Source: Branchiostoma belcheri (Eukaryota; Chordata; Leptocardii; Amphioxiformes; Branchiostomatidae). From it: a stretch of DNA of 64,000 nucleotides. Where the stretch lies: assembly GCF_001625305.1 (NCBI RefSeq), contig NW_017803921.1:1140374-1204373 (forward strand), read 5' to 3'. Shown here piece by piece: positions 22,501 to 33,744 of the stretch. The notes beneath the pieces were generated by a model. It was not told the DNA's origin. It ran no database searches and saw only the letters and a list, made by a program, of their open reading frames with translations. The translations under genes were made by a program, and so were the position numbers. Within the stretch, counting starts at the first letter, position 1. Every line of letters begins with the position of its first letter.

Positions 22501-25500
22501 CCTGTGGTAACGGCGTGCACAGAAACCCGAGGCCCTTTATTAACCCTCTCTCTACTAAAGGTAGCCTTTCGACACGCAATTTGTACTGGGTACAGCATGA
22601 GGCAGCAGGGAGAAGGTTAACACACCGCCTCTGTGATCTATTTCATCAAAGGGATTTGAGATGTACTTCTATTCTTCACGTAAGCTTCTTGCAACCACAA
22701 GCTAACTGATAAGAATGCTGAAGAATGAACGCTCTGTTGCAGCTTGCGATATCTGTACCGACAAGCTATGAAGTCAGATATGTAGGCTGTTACTGTTAAG
22801 CCGTATGAATGGGTTTCCTTCTTGGACCAAATCTTGAAGGTCGAGGTTCTTAATTTTGCGTTAGTGGAAGCCTGGCCAAGAATATCAAAAGCTGTCTGGA
22901 GACGATAATGTTTTCTTCGTTCACAAGAAACTTCCGCCGACCGCTGCGACTGCGTCAGGGGAAGGGGTGACGCAGTAATGACGGGGTCTGGGCGCGATGG
23001 TGGGTTTAGTATACATTGGGGATAATCATGAAGTGACCGAAAGTTGATTTTTTCAGACTTTTTGTATTCAAGAATTAAAACACAATACAACAATACAAAT
23101 ACATACTAGTAATACAAAACTGCACAAGTTCGCAAGTTTAATAGAAGAACGCCACCAATGTTTGTGTAGTTCAGGCTATACATGTATTTTGTTTGTTTGT
23201 TTTTGTCATCTTAAGCTGTTTTGTATCGTTTAAAGAAAAATGGCAGATAACACCAGTCTATGACTCACTATCACACAACCCTATAGGCGAAAAATTCCAA
23301 ACTCTTCTCTCCCGAAGAACAATAAAAAAGGGTACAAACGGGTCACATGTCCTATAAAACGGGACAATATCAGACAGTTTGACTCGCAGGAATTTCTTGC
23401 CGGGAGCCGTTTTGTGTTGTGTGGCTAATTGGTGAGTTGCGGGAATAACAAGGTGCGTTTCCAGGGTTGGACAAGTTAGATTGCCCGATTGCCCCGGGCA
23501 AGTAAAAGTACTGATCGGGCAAGCAAATGTCCCCCTGGACTTGCCCGATCGGGCAAGCATGTTTTTTTGGACTCTCCAGTATATCGGGAAAATTGCCGAT
23601 TTTTTCTGGTAAAATACCATAGGAATGCGAGTCAAAATCATGTCCATTTGTCATAAAACCCATTAAAAGTCTCTAGATACCGTTATCTTGGCAAATAAAG
23701 CAGCAAAATAGCTTTATTTTCACGAAACACCCAGGCCGAGCGTCTTCTTTCCATCCGGGTCGCCATGTTAATTTTGAAGTCGCGGCCCCAACTCTCGCGA
23801 GACTTGATATCCTTACATCATTAGAGGGGTCAGGTGATCACGAGATCTTGCGCTCAAGCCAGGAATCATGGCGGTCCTGAAGTTATGCGATGTTTCTAGA
23901 ATTGTTTTGGGCTTCTGAACTGCCATCGGGATAATTTTTTTGGGGGGAAATGAAGGATATAATGTTCTAAACAGCCACAAAGATGAGATTGTTGGCAAAG
24001 TTGGTGATTGAAATGAGATCTTCCCTCGTGGCCCAGACGGGCGCACTGGCCAAGGAAGTTTGACAGGCGTGGAAATGCGTGACTGATAACGTTAAAATTT
24101 TCTACTCTCCTGAAGAAATCTGTTCTGTTTGACCGCCTTGGTTTGACAATCTTGGTCCTAGATTGTTTTGATACAGAAAACTTAAAGAATAGCATAGAAT
24201 TTTATTAGAAAAAAGTTTCATTGAAACTTGTCTTACATTACTGGTACTAAGTTCAATTGTTGATTCTGATATGTTATGTTTTCTACTCTGTACAGTAAAG
24301 GAGGTGGTTTAGCTAAATATGTTTGTCTTTTTTATGTACATGAGCTTTAATGGATTATTTTTAAGTCAATGCAACTTCTTCAGACTTGTACCTGTAAAGT
24401 AGAAAATTGTAACAAATACTTGAACATTTTCTTCATTTGTTGTTGTACAAAAGTTTGTACTTTAAAATAGTTTCAGACTTTCAGTAGCAGTAAATATTGT
24501 CCCAATTTATTGTTGTCCTGTGACTCCAACATGTGACATCTTTAGTAACCTGACATAAAATTGCGTAATAACTTTGAAATGTTTTTATTTATTAAATTTA
24601 AAAGGATTTCCTTGCTGCAATCAAGAAAGCATCAAAATATGGCATTTATATTTCGGGCAAGTGAAAAGTTGGTCCGGGCAAGTGGAAATGACCATGTACT
24701 TGCCCGATAGGGCAAGTGGATTTTTGAAAACTTGTCCAACCCTGGTTTCGAAGATTGAGTGTTCAGTCTATTGTGGTTTGGGCGGGCTCCCTTCGGGCCT
24801 GAAGACGATCCCCACCGCCCAGTACAACTAGACTGACCGGTAGGATTTTGCACGACAGGAGAATCTTTAACTGGGCGTCGGATCTACGAAAATATCCTTG
24901 GGTAGATCCTTATTTGGCAATTTACAATCATTTCTGAGAAGGTATAGTTTTTTTGTGACATGGCAATCAATTATCATTATAGGGTAGCACTGAATAACAA
25001 CAACAAGGCAAGCACAGATGGCAGCCTTCACCCCTTAACCATGTTTATTGCTTTGCGACCCTTCCAGTCCCACAGACATTGCTAACAGTACTGAGAGCCG
25101 GCGTAAAAAAATACCAGTTCAAAAAGGGAAAAAAATGATTAAAAAACGCCTCAAACACGTCAAAAATGAACCTCTGCTTTAACTGAGAGTTCAGTGACCC
25201 TTGCCTTGGGCGGATGGTGTGTTACGCGCTCCTCTGTGTGGTCTCCGCCTTTTGTCCGGATGACATAACCTCTCCTCCCCTCCGGCCAATATTTCATAAC
25301 CCACCTGCCGGATTACAACATCCAAAACAACCCGGCAACCCCGGGACAGTCCGGGCATAGTCTGAATTCGGTGACAGAAACTAGGTCTAAATTCCCTCAG
25401 AGTAGAGTCAGGTACATACGGCAGTATTATAAAGTTGACAATGATTTGACGTTAATGCTAACTAACCAAGTAACCTGCTTGTATTAATTGACCGAAAAAA

Positions 25501-26547
25501 ACACACGCAAGAACTCTTGACTTGAAAGATGATTTTTTTATCGGTCTCCCTTCTTGTCTCAAATGGCGTACTTTTTTGAGACAAAATGAAAACCAGATTG
25601 TAATGTTTTGATTAATTTGTTTTTCTGCGTTGTTACGTTCCAAATCCATCATTTTCACGAGCCGATAGTTGGCGGGAGAGTTCCCAATGCGCCCTTTGTG
25701 TAAAACTCGCGCCAACCCGAGGCGACGCGATGACATGTCAATCACAAAACCAAACCGTCATGCCCTTGAGGTGTTGTAAGTTTTCTCTCGATACATGTTT
25801 CTCTGCTTTCTTTCATAGCCTGAATAATTGACCCAACAGGTTTCAATCCCCAGCCCGATTCTCAAACGTTTTAGCATAAAATCGTAGTCAGTGTCGATTG
25901 ATTTTATGTCCCCTTGTGGGCCAGAGGTCACTTTCCAACGCTTCAACCCCTCCGTCAAGGTCATCAAAAACAACATGGCCGCCAGTTTGGTCGATATTTT
26001 TGCACTGTGTATAATGCTAAGCAGATCTTTTACGATCATATTTTAGGCCCTGTCCGTAAATCTAGATTGTATGATGCCCTTTTTTCTTCATTGTCCAATG
26101 TCCGCATCGAAGAACACATCCCTGTAAAAAAAATAATGTAACGAAACCTCCCCATTTCCTCTTTAGCTTTGATCATGAAACCGTCTGCGGTGATCTCATG
26201 TTTCCTCCGGTTCTGCCAATTCTGCAGAGGAAGTGGAGGTTTCCTGAGCCCGCCACATGCTTATCGGCATCCCGTGCTCAGGAAATTTTAAAACGCCTGC
26301 GGGGCCACTTTCAGTTCGTGCCGCGCATGCAGATAGCAATATTGGAGAGTGGAGATGAAATAAATTAACAGGGGGCGTGTTAGTTAGTTTTTCCCTGATC
26401 GTGTGGGATAAGTTATTTCCGACGTTCTCTGTTGCGACAGTAAAACTAAACGAAATGCAAAAACCTCATCATTTCAGTGTTCTTGAGTTACGGTTTTGAT
26501 GACACACACACGCGCACGTACACACACACACACACACACACACACAA

Positions 26548-26583
<36 letters not shown>

Positions 26584-26597
26584 CATACACACGGACG

Positions 26598-26630
<33 letters not shown>

Positions 26631-29600
26631 GCACGCGCGCGCGCACGCTCAAAACAAGGATCTGAAAACATATCCTTCTCAGCAAAGGTAAAACAACTAT
26701 GAAACGTGTTTTGATACGGGGCTCCATTAGTATATTATGACTACTCCCAGGTCGTGGCCTGATGTTGCACGGATGAGATCACGTTGGCACGAGGCTGGGC
26801 TGTACTATAACATCACGGTCGGTGGGCAAGTTTACCTACAATGGATCAGTCTGTCCTCTTTGCAGCTATCGCATTTCGGGGGCGGCTTTGGAGTCAGTCC
26901 AAAAGGGCCAAGGTTTCGGCTCAAGCCAGAAAGCACACTTTAGATCAAGATGTCAGCGAGTTTGGGAGGAAGGAAGGGTTGACCCGTGTGACACCAGGGG
27001 GAGACGATCCCCCGGTCCTGTCGTCTGTACGGAGAGACCCGGGGTTTCCCGTGTTGTGGATAGAAATGTCACACTGACACTGCAACCCTGACTAGCCTGG
27101 AGGACAGACTATTGCCAGGACCAACACAGGCCAGCTCATCGGCTCCAGGGCCAACATGCTAGCCTGGTTACACAGGCTTCATTGAGGGTGAACGCACTTC
27201 CCCTGCATGCGAAAATATACAGAATCTATCCCAAATTTGTCTAGGTATACATGTAGCAGTACTGTCATTCAAAATACTCATTATGACTGCCTCTACTCCC
27301 TTTATCGCATTTGATTACTAGCATTCCCCTGTACCCCCTATATATCATATATGCCATTTGATTATTCCCCCTTATAATCACTGCGTATGTTCGGCGCCGC
27401 ATGGGGACACAATCACGCCCCCTCCTAACACTAATGTCTCGCACGCTGAAGACAGACCCAAGACCTAAGATCGATATCTTGACGATTAAGGAAAATGATA
27501 GGCCGATGATCACAATCCGTGTCTGCCCACAGAAAAGGACAATGTAGCCCGAGTCTCGCCGGTATTGTCCGCCCGTCAGTCGGCATTTCAGACGTCTTCC
27601 ATCACAGTTACCACCTCAGGAGGAACGAGAAGCTGTGTCACGTGATAGATAAATCTCGTTCCCACGGGTTGCTAAGACGCCTGTGTGGCCAGCCCATCTT
27701 CTTCTTTGATATAGGCAGCCAACATCGTCTTGTCGATGAATCTGCTGCACAACATCTTGTGATCGTGATGTAATTTTCAGACGTAGATGTAATTTTAGTC
27801 ACTAATGACAAATGTTGTCTGGGTTTGGAGACATAATTGGTGATATCTGTGAGGCAAAAAGTGCGATGTCACTGAATGAAAACGGTTGCTTGTTTTTATC
27901 GTAGGCGTGTTCTACCTATTTATTGGTGGCACCCAAAAATAATAAAAGTACGCCTCACGTAGCCTTGCTTTGGGGCTATTTCTAATCAAACAGATTTCCT
28001 CATCCACAAATTGTTTTGCCGCCCTAAAATTGCATTGTCATTGCTGTTTTAACCTCCCTAATAAGGAAGCTGTTATGCACCAAATTTGTATTGGTTACTA
28101 AGTTGGGCCGCAGAGAGAAGGTTAAACATGGAAACTAGTGCATCCAAGGACACTGTCCTAAGTTGGTACAAGGAAGGTTTTGTATGTGTCGTTGATTTAC
28201 TACAAGGCAAATAAAGTCCTCACTCGCTCTCCGCGTGTGTGTTCTGAGGGTCAGAGGAGAAATATCTCAATGAAAACATGTCGCGTTCCTGTCAATGGCT
28301 GTCCTCCCAGTTCTGGTCTCTGGTTATTCTTGCTGGAAGGCGGGGTCACCAAGGTCACACAAACCCGTCACGTTGTTGTGTGCAGGACGGCACAAGGACT
28401 CTTTTCACCTCATCAGGGCAGCAGGTACAACTACGTCATCATGACGTCACCGTGTTCGAATAAAGTGGCATCGAGCTGCCAGGAGCTGACATAGAAATCT
28501 CACAATTTCAAATTTACAGAAAGGCAGTAGACACTATTATCTAAAAGTGAATCACATTTTTTTCTCGGAAGTTTTGTGTTTTTTCATCACTGAATGAAGT
28601 AGCCTCTATCAGGATTCAAAAAGTAGACTGCAAAATACTAATACTAACTGTACTCCTTTAGCGGACCCACTGCCCTGGCATGTTATCTGCCTATTTAGCT
28701 AATTTCTTCTCTTTCTAGCTGCCTCTGAAGCCTGGTAGAGGCTATGAAGGAATTTGTTGGTTTTTTTTTTTACAGTTTTCCGAGTTTTTGCGGCATTCTA
28801 TTTTTATCCTATACTCTGAAAACTTGTAACTGTTCAAAAAGAGCGAACAGGCTTACACAAAAGTAAGCTACCACCGTGTCAAGAAAAGGGTTGCGGAAAG
28901 TTCAACCTCGTAAAAAGACGGGATGTTCTCTCCTCTTTCACAGCGCCTCCCAAACTGTGTTTTGATGCACTTCCGCCACAAAAGAGACAGATAACAACTG
29001 TTAATTTGGTTTTTTATGAACTTTTTAAAGTGTGGGCACACCGTGCAAGCCTTAACCAACTGTAACTTGCAGACATTTTTGTAGGACAAAGTTCGTAAAC
29101 GAAGACCAGTAAAATTTTGTTGCCGTCCTTTTGCCCCCTGTCATCATTCCGCCAAGGTCTAAAGCATTCCTGGGCGGAAGGCACATATTGACAAACCGTA
29201 AAAACTCGCGATAAATTGCGAGAGGTCGTAAAATTGCCACTATCCCCCCTTTCGTTCTCAGTGCCAGTATTGTTGAGGAAAAGTTCAGGGAAACGACATA
29301 TTTACGCGATTCGATTCAGGACGTATCCTGTGATGTTTTATTTACAAATCGTAAAATCCGCGTGGGTTGTTTCTGTTCCAAAGTTGAGAAGCTCGCAGGA
29401 TTGGACCATGTTGTATTCCAGGCACGTCATGTTTGTACTGATAAACCTTGGCGTGTCCTGTTTGCGTCAGAATGGATGAAGGGAGTCGTTATCACCGCCC
29501 AAACTCACCTCAATTTCCAAACGTTTACTGACGAAAAGAAAACCACATCCCTGTTAACCTCCCAACACCCACTCACTGCAGAAAGAGTGGGGCACTTAAT

Positions 29601-32600
29601 CTTCCACTGCTTCCAAAAAAGAAGTCCAACCAAAAACCAAACCTTAGATTGTATTTTTTTAGTATTTCTTAACATGCACTGCACTTGCACTTGCACTGTC
29701 TCTATGCTCTTTCTATACAACATGTTGCAATTAGCCCTCTGGAAGGAACTTGCAATTGTCCCCTGTACGTTGAGCAGTTTGCCCTAATGAGGGGTGACTG
29801 CACAGCTGATGTCCTGTCATGAGAAAAAACAAAAACAAACACCAGTGTTACTATGGCAACAGCATCCCACTATCACACTGTCACACTGTTAATCAAATGC
29901 ACCTCCGCGTAAAAAAAGCAAGTCATGTAACTAATGTTGCGTGGCATATATTCCATGCCTAGATGTTTCTTGCCCATCCGTGCTATTGTTGTTTGTCTTT
30001 CATTTTAAAGACAAAACTTTGTGCCAGCCCGCATCGGGTACCCTTTAATGATGGTAGCGAAACTAGCGATGTTCTGTAGACAATGAGTTGATCGAGTGAA
30101 CTTATTCGAAGGGTGTGCCAGACTTGCCTTGAATAAAAACGCACGGTATGTCCACCCAAGCGGACCCAAATATGTGTAAGTCACTCTTTTGACATTCGAA
30201 GCACTTCTTTATGTCTCAAACTGTCCTGTGACATCCCCCGCAGCACATGTTTGATTTTATTTTATTTAAAGTACTGCAGGCTGTAATGGCCACCATATTT
30301 GCAGTATATATGCTTTACTGCTCCAAAGTTACATTGAGTCTTACAAGATTTTTGGCGAAGCTACGTATCACAGAACCGACGGTATGTAAGAATCTACGCA
30401 ACAACATCATTTCCCCCTACAAGACAATTGAAGTTTGTACAATACACCCACAACTGCTAGTATCTCCAGACTGTCTCAATTTGCTGTCGTAAACCAATCG
30501 CACGACGAATGTGACACAGTCGTTTGACGCAGGCCAAATGATATTTTTGCCCCGTGTAAATCGGCCCTTAAGTGAAGGCTGTGAGAGAACATCGTTGTTT
30601 TTTTCCTGCCACTCGGCTTCCATTCAAACCTGGGCTTGACGCCCGCACCGCAACGGCAGTTAAGCTTGAGAAAATCCAGACACAATGACGGAACGACAAG
30701 CCCTTTGGCAAGGCCAACGCCTCCCAAATCATCGTCTAAAATGAGGAAACCCCGAACAATGGCGTGTCTCCTCGTAATGACCAGGTAATGATCCGCTGGA
30801 TAGAGCAGAAGACTCCAGTGGACTGGGAGAACAATCATCAGCATTACACGGTGTCTTATGTTTGTTTTGAGCTCGCGATCCGGCGTTTGGAGTCAGATAT
30901 GGGGAGAAGGCATGGTGTCCGCCGTTTCTCTCAATGTTCACTGAGACATTTACTGTAGGGACCTGGATAATCGTGGGTCATATGCGGACACCGTATACGG
31001 CATTTACTGTTCTCGAGTCCCAGACGTCAGGAGCGGTTGGAAAGAGTAGAAATTGGCCAAATAGTTAGCATGCCAGGGGAGTTGGTGCGCTAAAGGAGTG
31101 CAGTTTGCCACTCTGACCATGTTATCTGTCTGTTTTGGCCAATTTCCATCCATTTTTTATGGAGCCAGATAAAGGCTAGTGGCTAGTATATGTAACTTAG
31201 AACGTCTAATACTAGTATTTTTTTTGTCTCTGTCTAAAGAGGCCACATTAGAATACACTTTCTTGCAAATAAAACTGACAGAGAAGAAATACCAAAATGA
31301 AGACATCACCACAAGTTGATTGAAATAAGCTTTTTAGACGACTATTATTAATGACCTTGAGTCTTCGCGCCTATCAGAATTTCTAAAATCAAAGTGAATA
31401 CGTAATCCAGCCATTGTCAAAGCGTAAAACGCACTTTTCAGTTAAAATTAGTTTGGGCGTCAGTCTATGGTCTAGTCTAGTAGAGACAAAACCTTCTTGG
31501 TCTAAGATAGTTTACAAGTTTTTGTCCTCCGGCCATCATTATTGTAGGAGCCACTCATAAGGTCATGAAATGGGCACAGCGCCAGCCATTGTCGCCACAA
31601 CTGTTGAACAGACGTCGCAGGTCCTGTCATTGTTCCGCAAATAAGTTCTGTGTCATGTCTGCCCAGAAAATCCGCCATCAAACTTCTCACTGGCGCCTTT
31701 TGAGCGTTAGGGAAACCAAAATTACAAATTCCGGAACGCGGTTAATTTGGCAGCCCGACGACTGCGAAATCGTTAATAACGCAAAACTGTCGGCGGAACA
31801 GGTCCCCTCCCAGCGCCGGGCCGTTTATCAGCTTTGCGGTCGCCATTTGCACTTTTGTTCTAAATAATGGCGGATGACACGTGACTGTGACCCCTGACAC
31901 GGTTGCCTGGTAACGGGCCCAAACAGCCGGTAGGGCCGCTCGAGTATGTGTCATTATGAAGGAATGGAAGTATAAATAATCAGCAGTCAATACTAGTCAT
32001 GAAGGAGTGGACATGTCCTGACGTGTTTTGGAAACCTCGTTGTGGTCAAGGCCACTTCGGCAACATTTTGCTGTAACGTTATTAAAATGTCGTCTGTCTG
32101 ATCATGGAGTTAGAAGGAAATGGCCTGATCAATGTCATCGACATTACTAACTGCAGAGAAATTTGCCAACATACATGTAATCATCATCATCATCATCGGT
32201 CGACCGTATTGGTCGGGGTTATACCGCCCCTTACGAGGTGGCATACCCTTTCGTTAGCTTAATACAAGACGGGGTTCGCCACGCCTCCGTCCGGGTGATG
32301 ATGCAATCACCAACTCCATACAGTAGTGTTTGTACCATCGCACACCGGGGCATGCCCCTACTCTTTTTCGAAAGGTGTGGTGGGATCTTTAACGTGCATG
32401 TAATACAAAAATGTAACATTTGGAAACTTTGGTAAAGCCATACTAGCATTACGAAAGGGACTTAGCATGGTAAAATTCACCATTAGTTTCATGATTTGCG
32501 CAGACATGTGAACTCTACGGTGTCTAAACTCCCCCGATTTCTCTCCATCGTTTGGCTAAATTTGACTGTTTCAACCGGCGTTGTTCGTCTGGTGGAGACT

Positions 32601-33744
32601 TAAATAAAATCAACAGTCGCGCTTGTACTGCGCAGCGCCACCCAGCGGCGTAGTGGCGAATATTTCGAACCTTTTCGAAGGTCGTGTAGTTGTGTGTTGT
32701 GACGTCACTATGTTTGTATGTGACGGCAAAAGTCGCTGGGGGGGGGGCGGGAAGTGAGGGGGAATGATGTAACCGCAGACTGGCGGGAAGGTCGTAAAAA
32801 GGTCTCCTCGCAGACCGGGAGGAAATGACAGTGAAGACACAGAATCAGCGAGAAATTAATGATAACTAATAAAAGAAGAAATTCAAAACGACTCTTCACA
32901 CTTCTTATATTAAAGATCTTCGAATTGTTGTTTTCCCTGCAGCCCTCCAGCGGGCCTTGGCTCTGGTGGAGGAGATCTACGACGGGAAGCAGTGGAAGAG
33001 ACTGGCCACCCGCCTGACGTGGCCGGACGGCGCGCACATCACGGCCGGTAAGGGTGCTCCACACTTACCCACGTCTTTCACAGCCGAATATTAGCCTGGA
33101 GTCCAGCCTTGTTAGCTTTGGTCCGCTCCTCAAGATCCGCTACCCTGCCAACAAGGCTGGTAACGGCGCCCGGTCTTGTTGGCGGGGTAGCGGATCTTGG
33201 GGAGCGGACCAAAGCTAACAAGGGTGGACTCCAGACTAGCCGAATACGGCCTCCTGAACACTGCTGAACTACCCCTAATCATGGTTAGGAGTAGGTCGCC
33301 TTTTTTTAAAGGGATTTTGTACATCTTTGAGTTTTCCTCTCTTCGAATCCCCTGTATAAAAACGTAACAAATCCCGCAAAGCACGTGTAAAACAAGCCAA
33401 GGAAGTCGATATCGGCCCCCGTCCCTGTCATTGAAGCTTGATGGGCTCTGAAGAAGATAGCGTCTTTAATTCGCCTCACTTTTAATCTATTGATTCTTTA
33501 CATCATCCAAACACTGCTTTTCCAAATGTATATCGTGTTGACATTTTTTCGTTCCACAGAGGACATGGCCGCCATCCAAGCCCGTTGCCCGGACGACATT
33601 CCCGCGCAGGCGCAGAAGATGCTGATGCTGTGGAGGGCTCGCTGCGGCAAGATGGCGTCCACAGAATCCCTCATGCTCGCCCTCAAGTCCAGCGACCAGA
33701 CGGACGTGGCCGAAAGGATCGAAAAACTTCTAGATCAACAGTAG
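16487..33744 (+). CDS. Coiled-coil protein with C-terminal death domain (four exons, unrecognised gene)
   Basis: Proposed exons are 16487-16528, 20866-22198, 32943-33047 and 33560-33744. Phases 0, 1 and 1 agree at every junction, giving about 554 residues. Residues 27-250 are mostly helical with no recognised fold. Residues about 259-422 are a long, highly charged coiled coil rich in E, K and R with heptad spacing of L and I. A basic hinge follows. Residues about 460-550 form a death domain: EEIYDGKQWKRLATRLTW, the acidic EDM..I turn, the MLMLWRARCGKMAS helix and a final DVAERIEKLL. Death domains mediate homotypic assembly in apoptosis and innate signalling, so an oligomerising adaptor is plausible but not shown. 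There is no signal peptide or membrane segment. The exons from 20866 onward are well supported; the first is an inference from splice signals and phase. A 3' UTR with AATAAA at 35332 follows. The gene converges on the EPAC gene. Confidence 0.7.
18062..18284. mobile_element. TAGCCTG-family element
   Basis: The ends TAGTCTGGATGCCAGGC and AGTCTGGTACCCAGGCTA are inverted. The interior includes AAATTTCCTTGGGGCC, also seen in related form at 12560 and 11100. No clear target duplication is visible. Confidence 0.55.
18424..18446 (+). mobile_element. Solo end of the TACTCTCC MITE family
   Basis: TACTCTCCAAGCAGAGGTTA is present without its partner arm. Confidence 0.5.
19064..19229. mobile_element. TACTCTCC-family element between longer flanking repeats
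   Basis: A degraded left end (TAATCCCCAAGCAGATC) and a good right end (AACCTCTGCTTGGAGACTA) enclose AAAGAAAGTCCGATATAAACG, which matches the right arm of the 5201 copy. The flanks are themselves a direct repeat of about 35 bp (from 19035 and from 19233). Confidence 0.6.
19270..19418. mobile_element. Inverted-repeat element with GTCTATCGTGG arms
   Basis: GTCTATCGTGGGGGG at 19284 pairs with CCCCAACCACGATAGAC ending at 19408. The outer ends TGGTCTGGTG and CATCAGGCTA suggest it belongs to the TAGCCTG group. Confidence 0.55.
20640..20745 (+). mobile_element. Half copy of the TACTCTCC MITE family
   Basis: TACTATCCAAGGCAGAGG is followed by GCGTTTTAGTAGTTTTTATC and GGGCTTTCGTTTTG, matching one arm of the complete copies. 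The second arm is missing. Confidence 0.55.
20866..22198 (+). CDS. Main exon of the death-domain gene: helical region and coiled coil
   Basis: The exon begins after a strong pyrimidine tract and CTACAG and ends before GTAAGC in phase 1. It has 444 open codons. GC-rich codon use and the long charged coiled coil in its second half (from about 21600) set it apart from the surrounding DNA. An internal ATG at 20902 would be the start if the upstream exon is wrong. Confidence 0.85.
22540..22620. mobile_element. Small TTAACC inverted-end element, copy 1
   Basis: It begins TTAACCCTCTCTCTACTAAA and ends GCAGGGAGAAGGTTAA, so the ends are inverted. The internal AATTTGTACTGGGTAC matches the copy at 28049-28125. 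Confidence 0.55.
23461..24745. mobile_element. hAT-like non-autonomous transposon, 1.28 kb
   Basis: Perfect 15-bp terminal inverted repeats CCAGGGTTGGACAAG lie at 23461 and 24731-24745. Both subterminal regions carry many CGGGCAAG motifs, including a perfect palindrome CTTGCCCGATCGGGCAAG at 23540-23557 and a near copy at 24700-24717. CAGGG termini and subterminal repeats are hAT features. The flanks share only GTTTC when the outer base is excluded, so the target duplication is unclear. No transposase frame is present. Confidence 0.75.
25080..25190 (-). mobile_element. Half copy of the TACTCTCC MITE family
   Basis: AAATACCAGTTCAAAAAG, AAAAACGCCTCAAACACGTC and AACCTCTGCTT correspond to one arm of the complete element. 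The other arm is lost. Confidence 0.55.
26462..26695 (-). mobile_element. Remnant of interspersed repeat A with a (CA)n expansion
   Basis: The sequence TTCTTGAGTTACGGTTTTGA, a CA/CG dinucleotide tract at 26503-26650, and CCTTCTCAGCAAAGGTAA match the outer part of the 9228-10150 copy in order. The dinucleotide run replaces the ACAG tract. Confidence 0.6.
27093..27177. mobile_element. Fragment of the TAGCCTG family
   Basis: It starts TAGCCTGGAGGACAGACT and contains GCCAACATGCTAGCCTGG. It is shorter than other copies and the right end is uncertain. Confidence 0.4.
28049..28125. mobile_element. Small TTAACC inverted-end element, copy 2
   Basis: It begins TTAACCTCCCTAATAAGG and ends GCAGAGAGAAGGTTAA. 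The internal AAATTTGTATTGGTTAC matches 22540-22620. Confidence 0.55.
28679..28750. mobile_element. Fragment of the ATAGCCTCTACCAGGC MITE family
   Basis: GCATGTTATCTGCC, CTAATTTCTTCTCTTTC and AAGCCTGGTAGAGGCTAT follow in the same order as in the complete element at 36202-36293. Confidence 0.55.
32166..32430. mobile_element. Degenerate interspersed repeat
   Basis: The stretch contains GGTCGACCGTATTGGTCG, ACGAGGTGGCATACCC and GGGATCTTTAACGTGCATGT, phrases that recall a dispersed retroelement tail in deuterostome genomes. This rests on recollection of the family, not an alignment. Confidence 0.35.
32943..33047 (+). CDS. Death-domain gene exon 3: first half of the death domain
   Basis: The acceptor CCCTGCAG and donor GTAAGG bound 105 bases in phase 1/1. 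The translation includes LALVEEIYDGKQWKRLATRL, which fits helices 1 and 2 of a death domain with the conserved Trp. Confidence 0.8.
33091..33238. mobile_element. TAGCCTG-family hairpin element with 8-bp target duplication
   Basis: Two arms of about 64 bp, over 90 percent identical in inverted orientation, surround a loop of about 20 bases. The arms contain GTTAGCTTTGGTCCGCTCC. The direct repeat GCCGAATA flanks the element at 33083-33090 and 33239-33246. It lies 44 bases after the exon 3 donor. Confidence 0.85.
33560..33744 (+). CDS. Death-domain gene final exon
   Basis: The acceptor TTCCACAG precedes 33560. The frame begins by completing a GAG codon and ends at TAG 33742-33744. It encodes the second half of the death domain, with MLMLWRARCGKMAS and DVAERIEKLLDQQ. 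Confidence 0.85.

Larger units (their letters stand above)
22199..32942 (+). other. Large intron of the death-domain gene
   Basis: About 10.7 kb without a recognised exon. It contains small TTAACC elements at 22540 and 28049, a hAT-like element at 23461-24745, a half MITE at 25080, a CA microsatellite inside a repeat A remnant at 26462-26695, a TAGCCTG fragment at 27093 and a degenerate repeat at 32166-32430. The remaining sequence shows no supported feature. Confidence 0.6.

Noticed and set aside
26474..26727. Overlapping open frames on both strands
   Set aside because: They translate the CA/CG dinucleotide tract within a repeat remnant.
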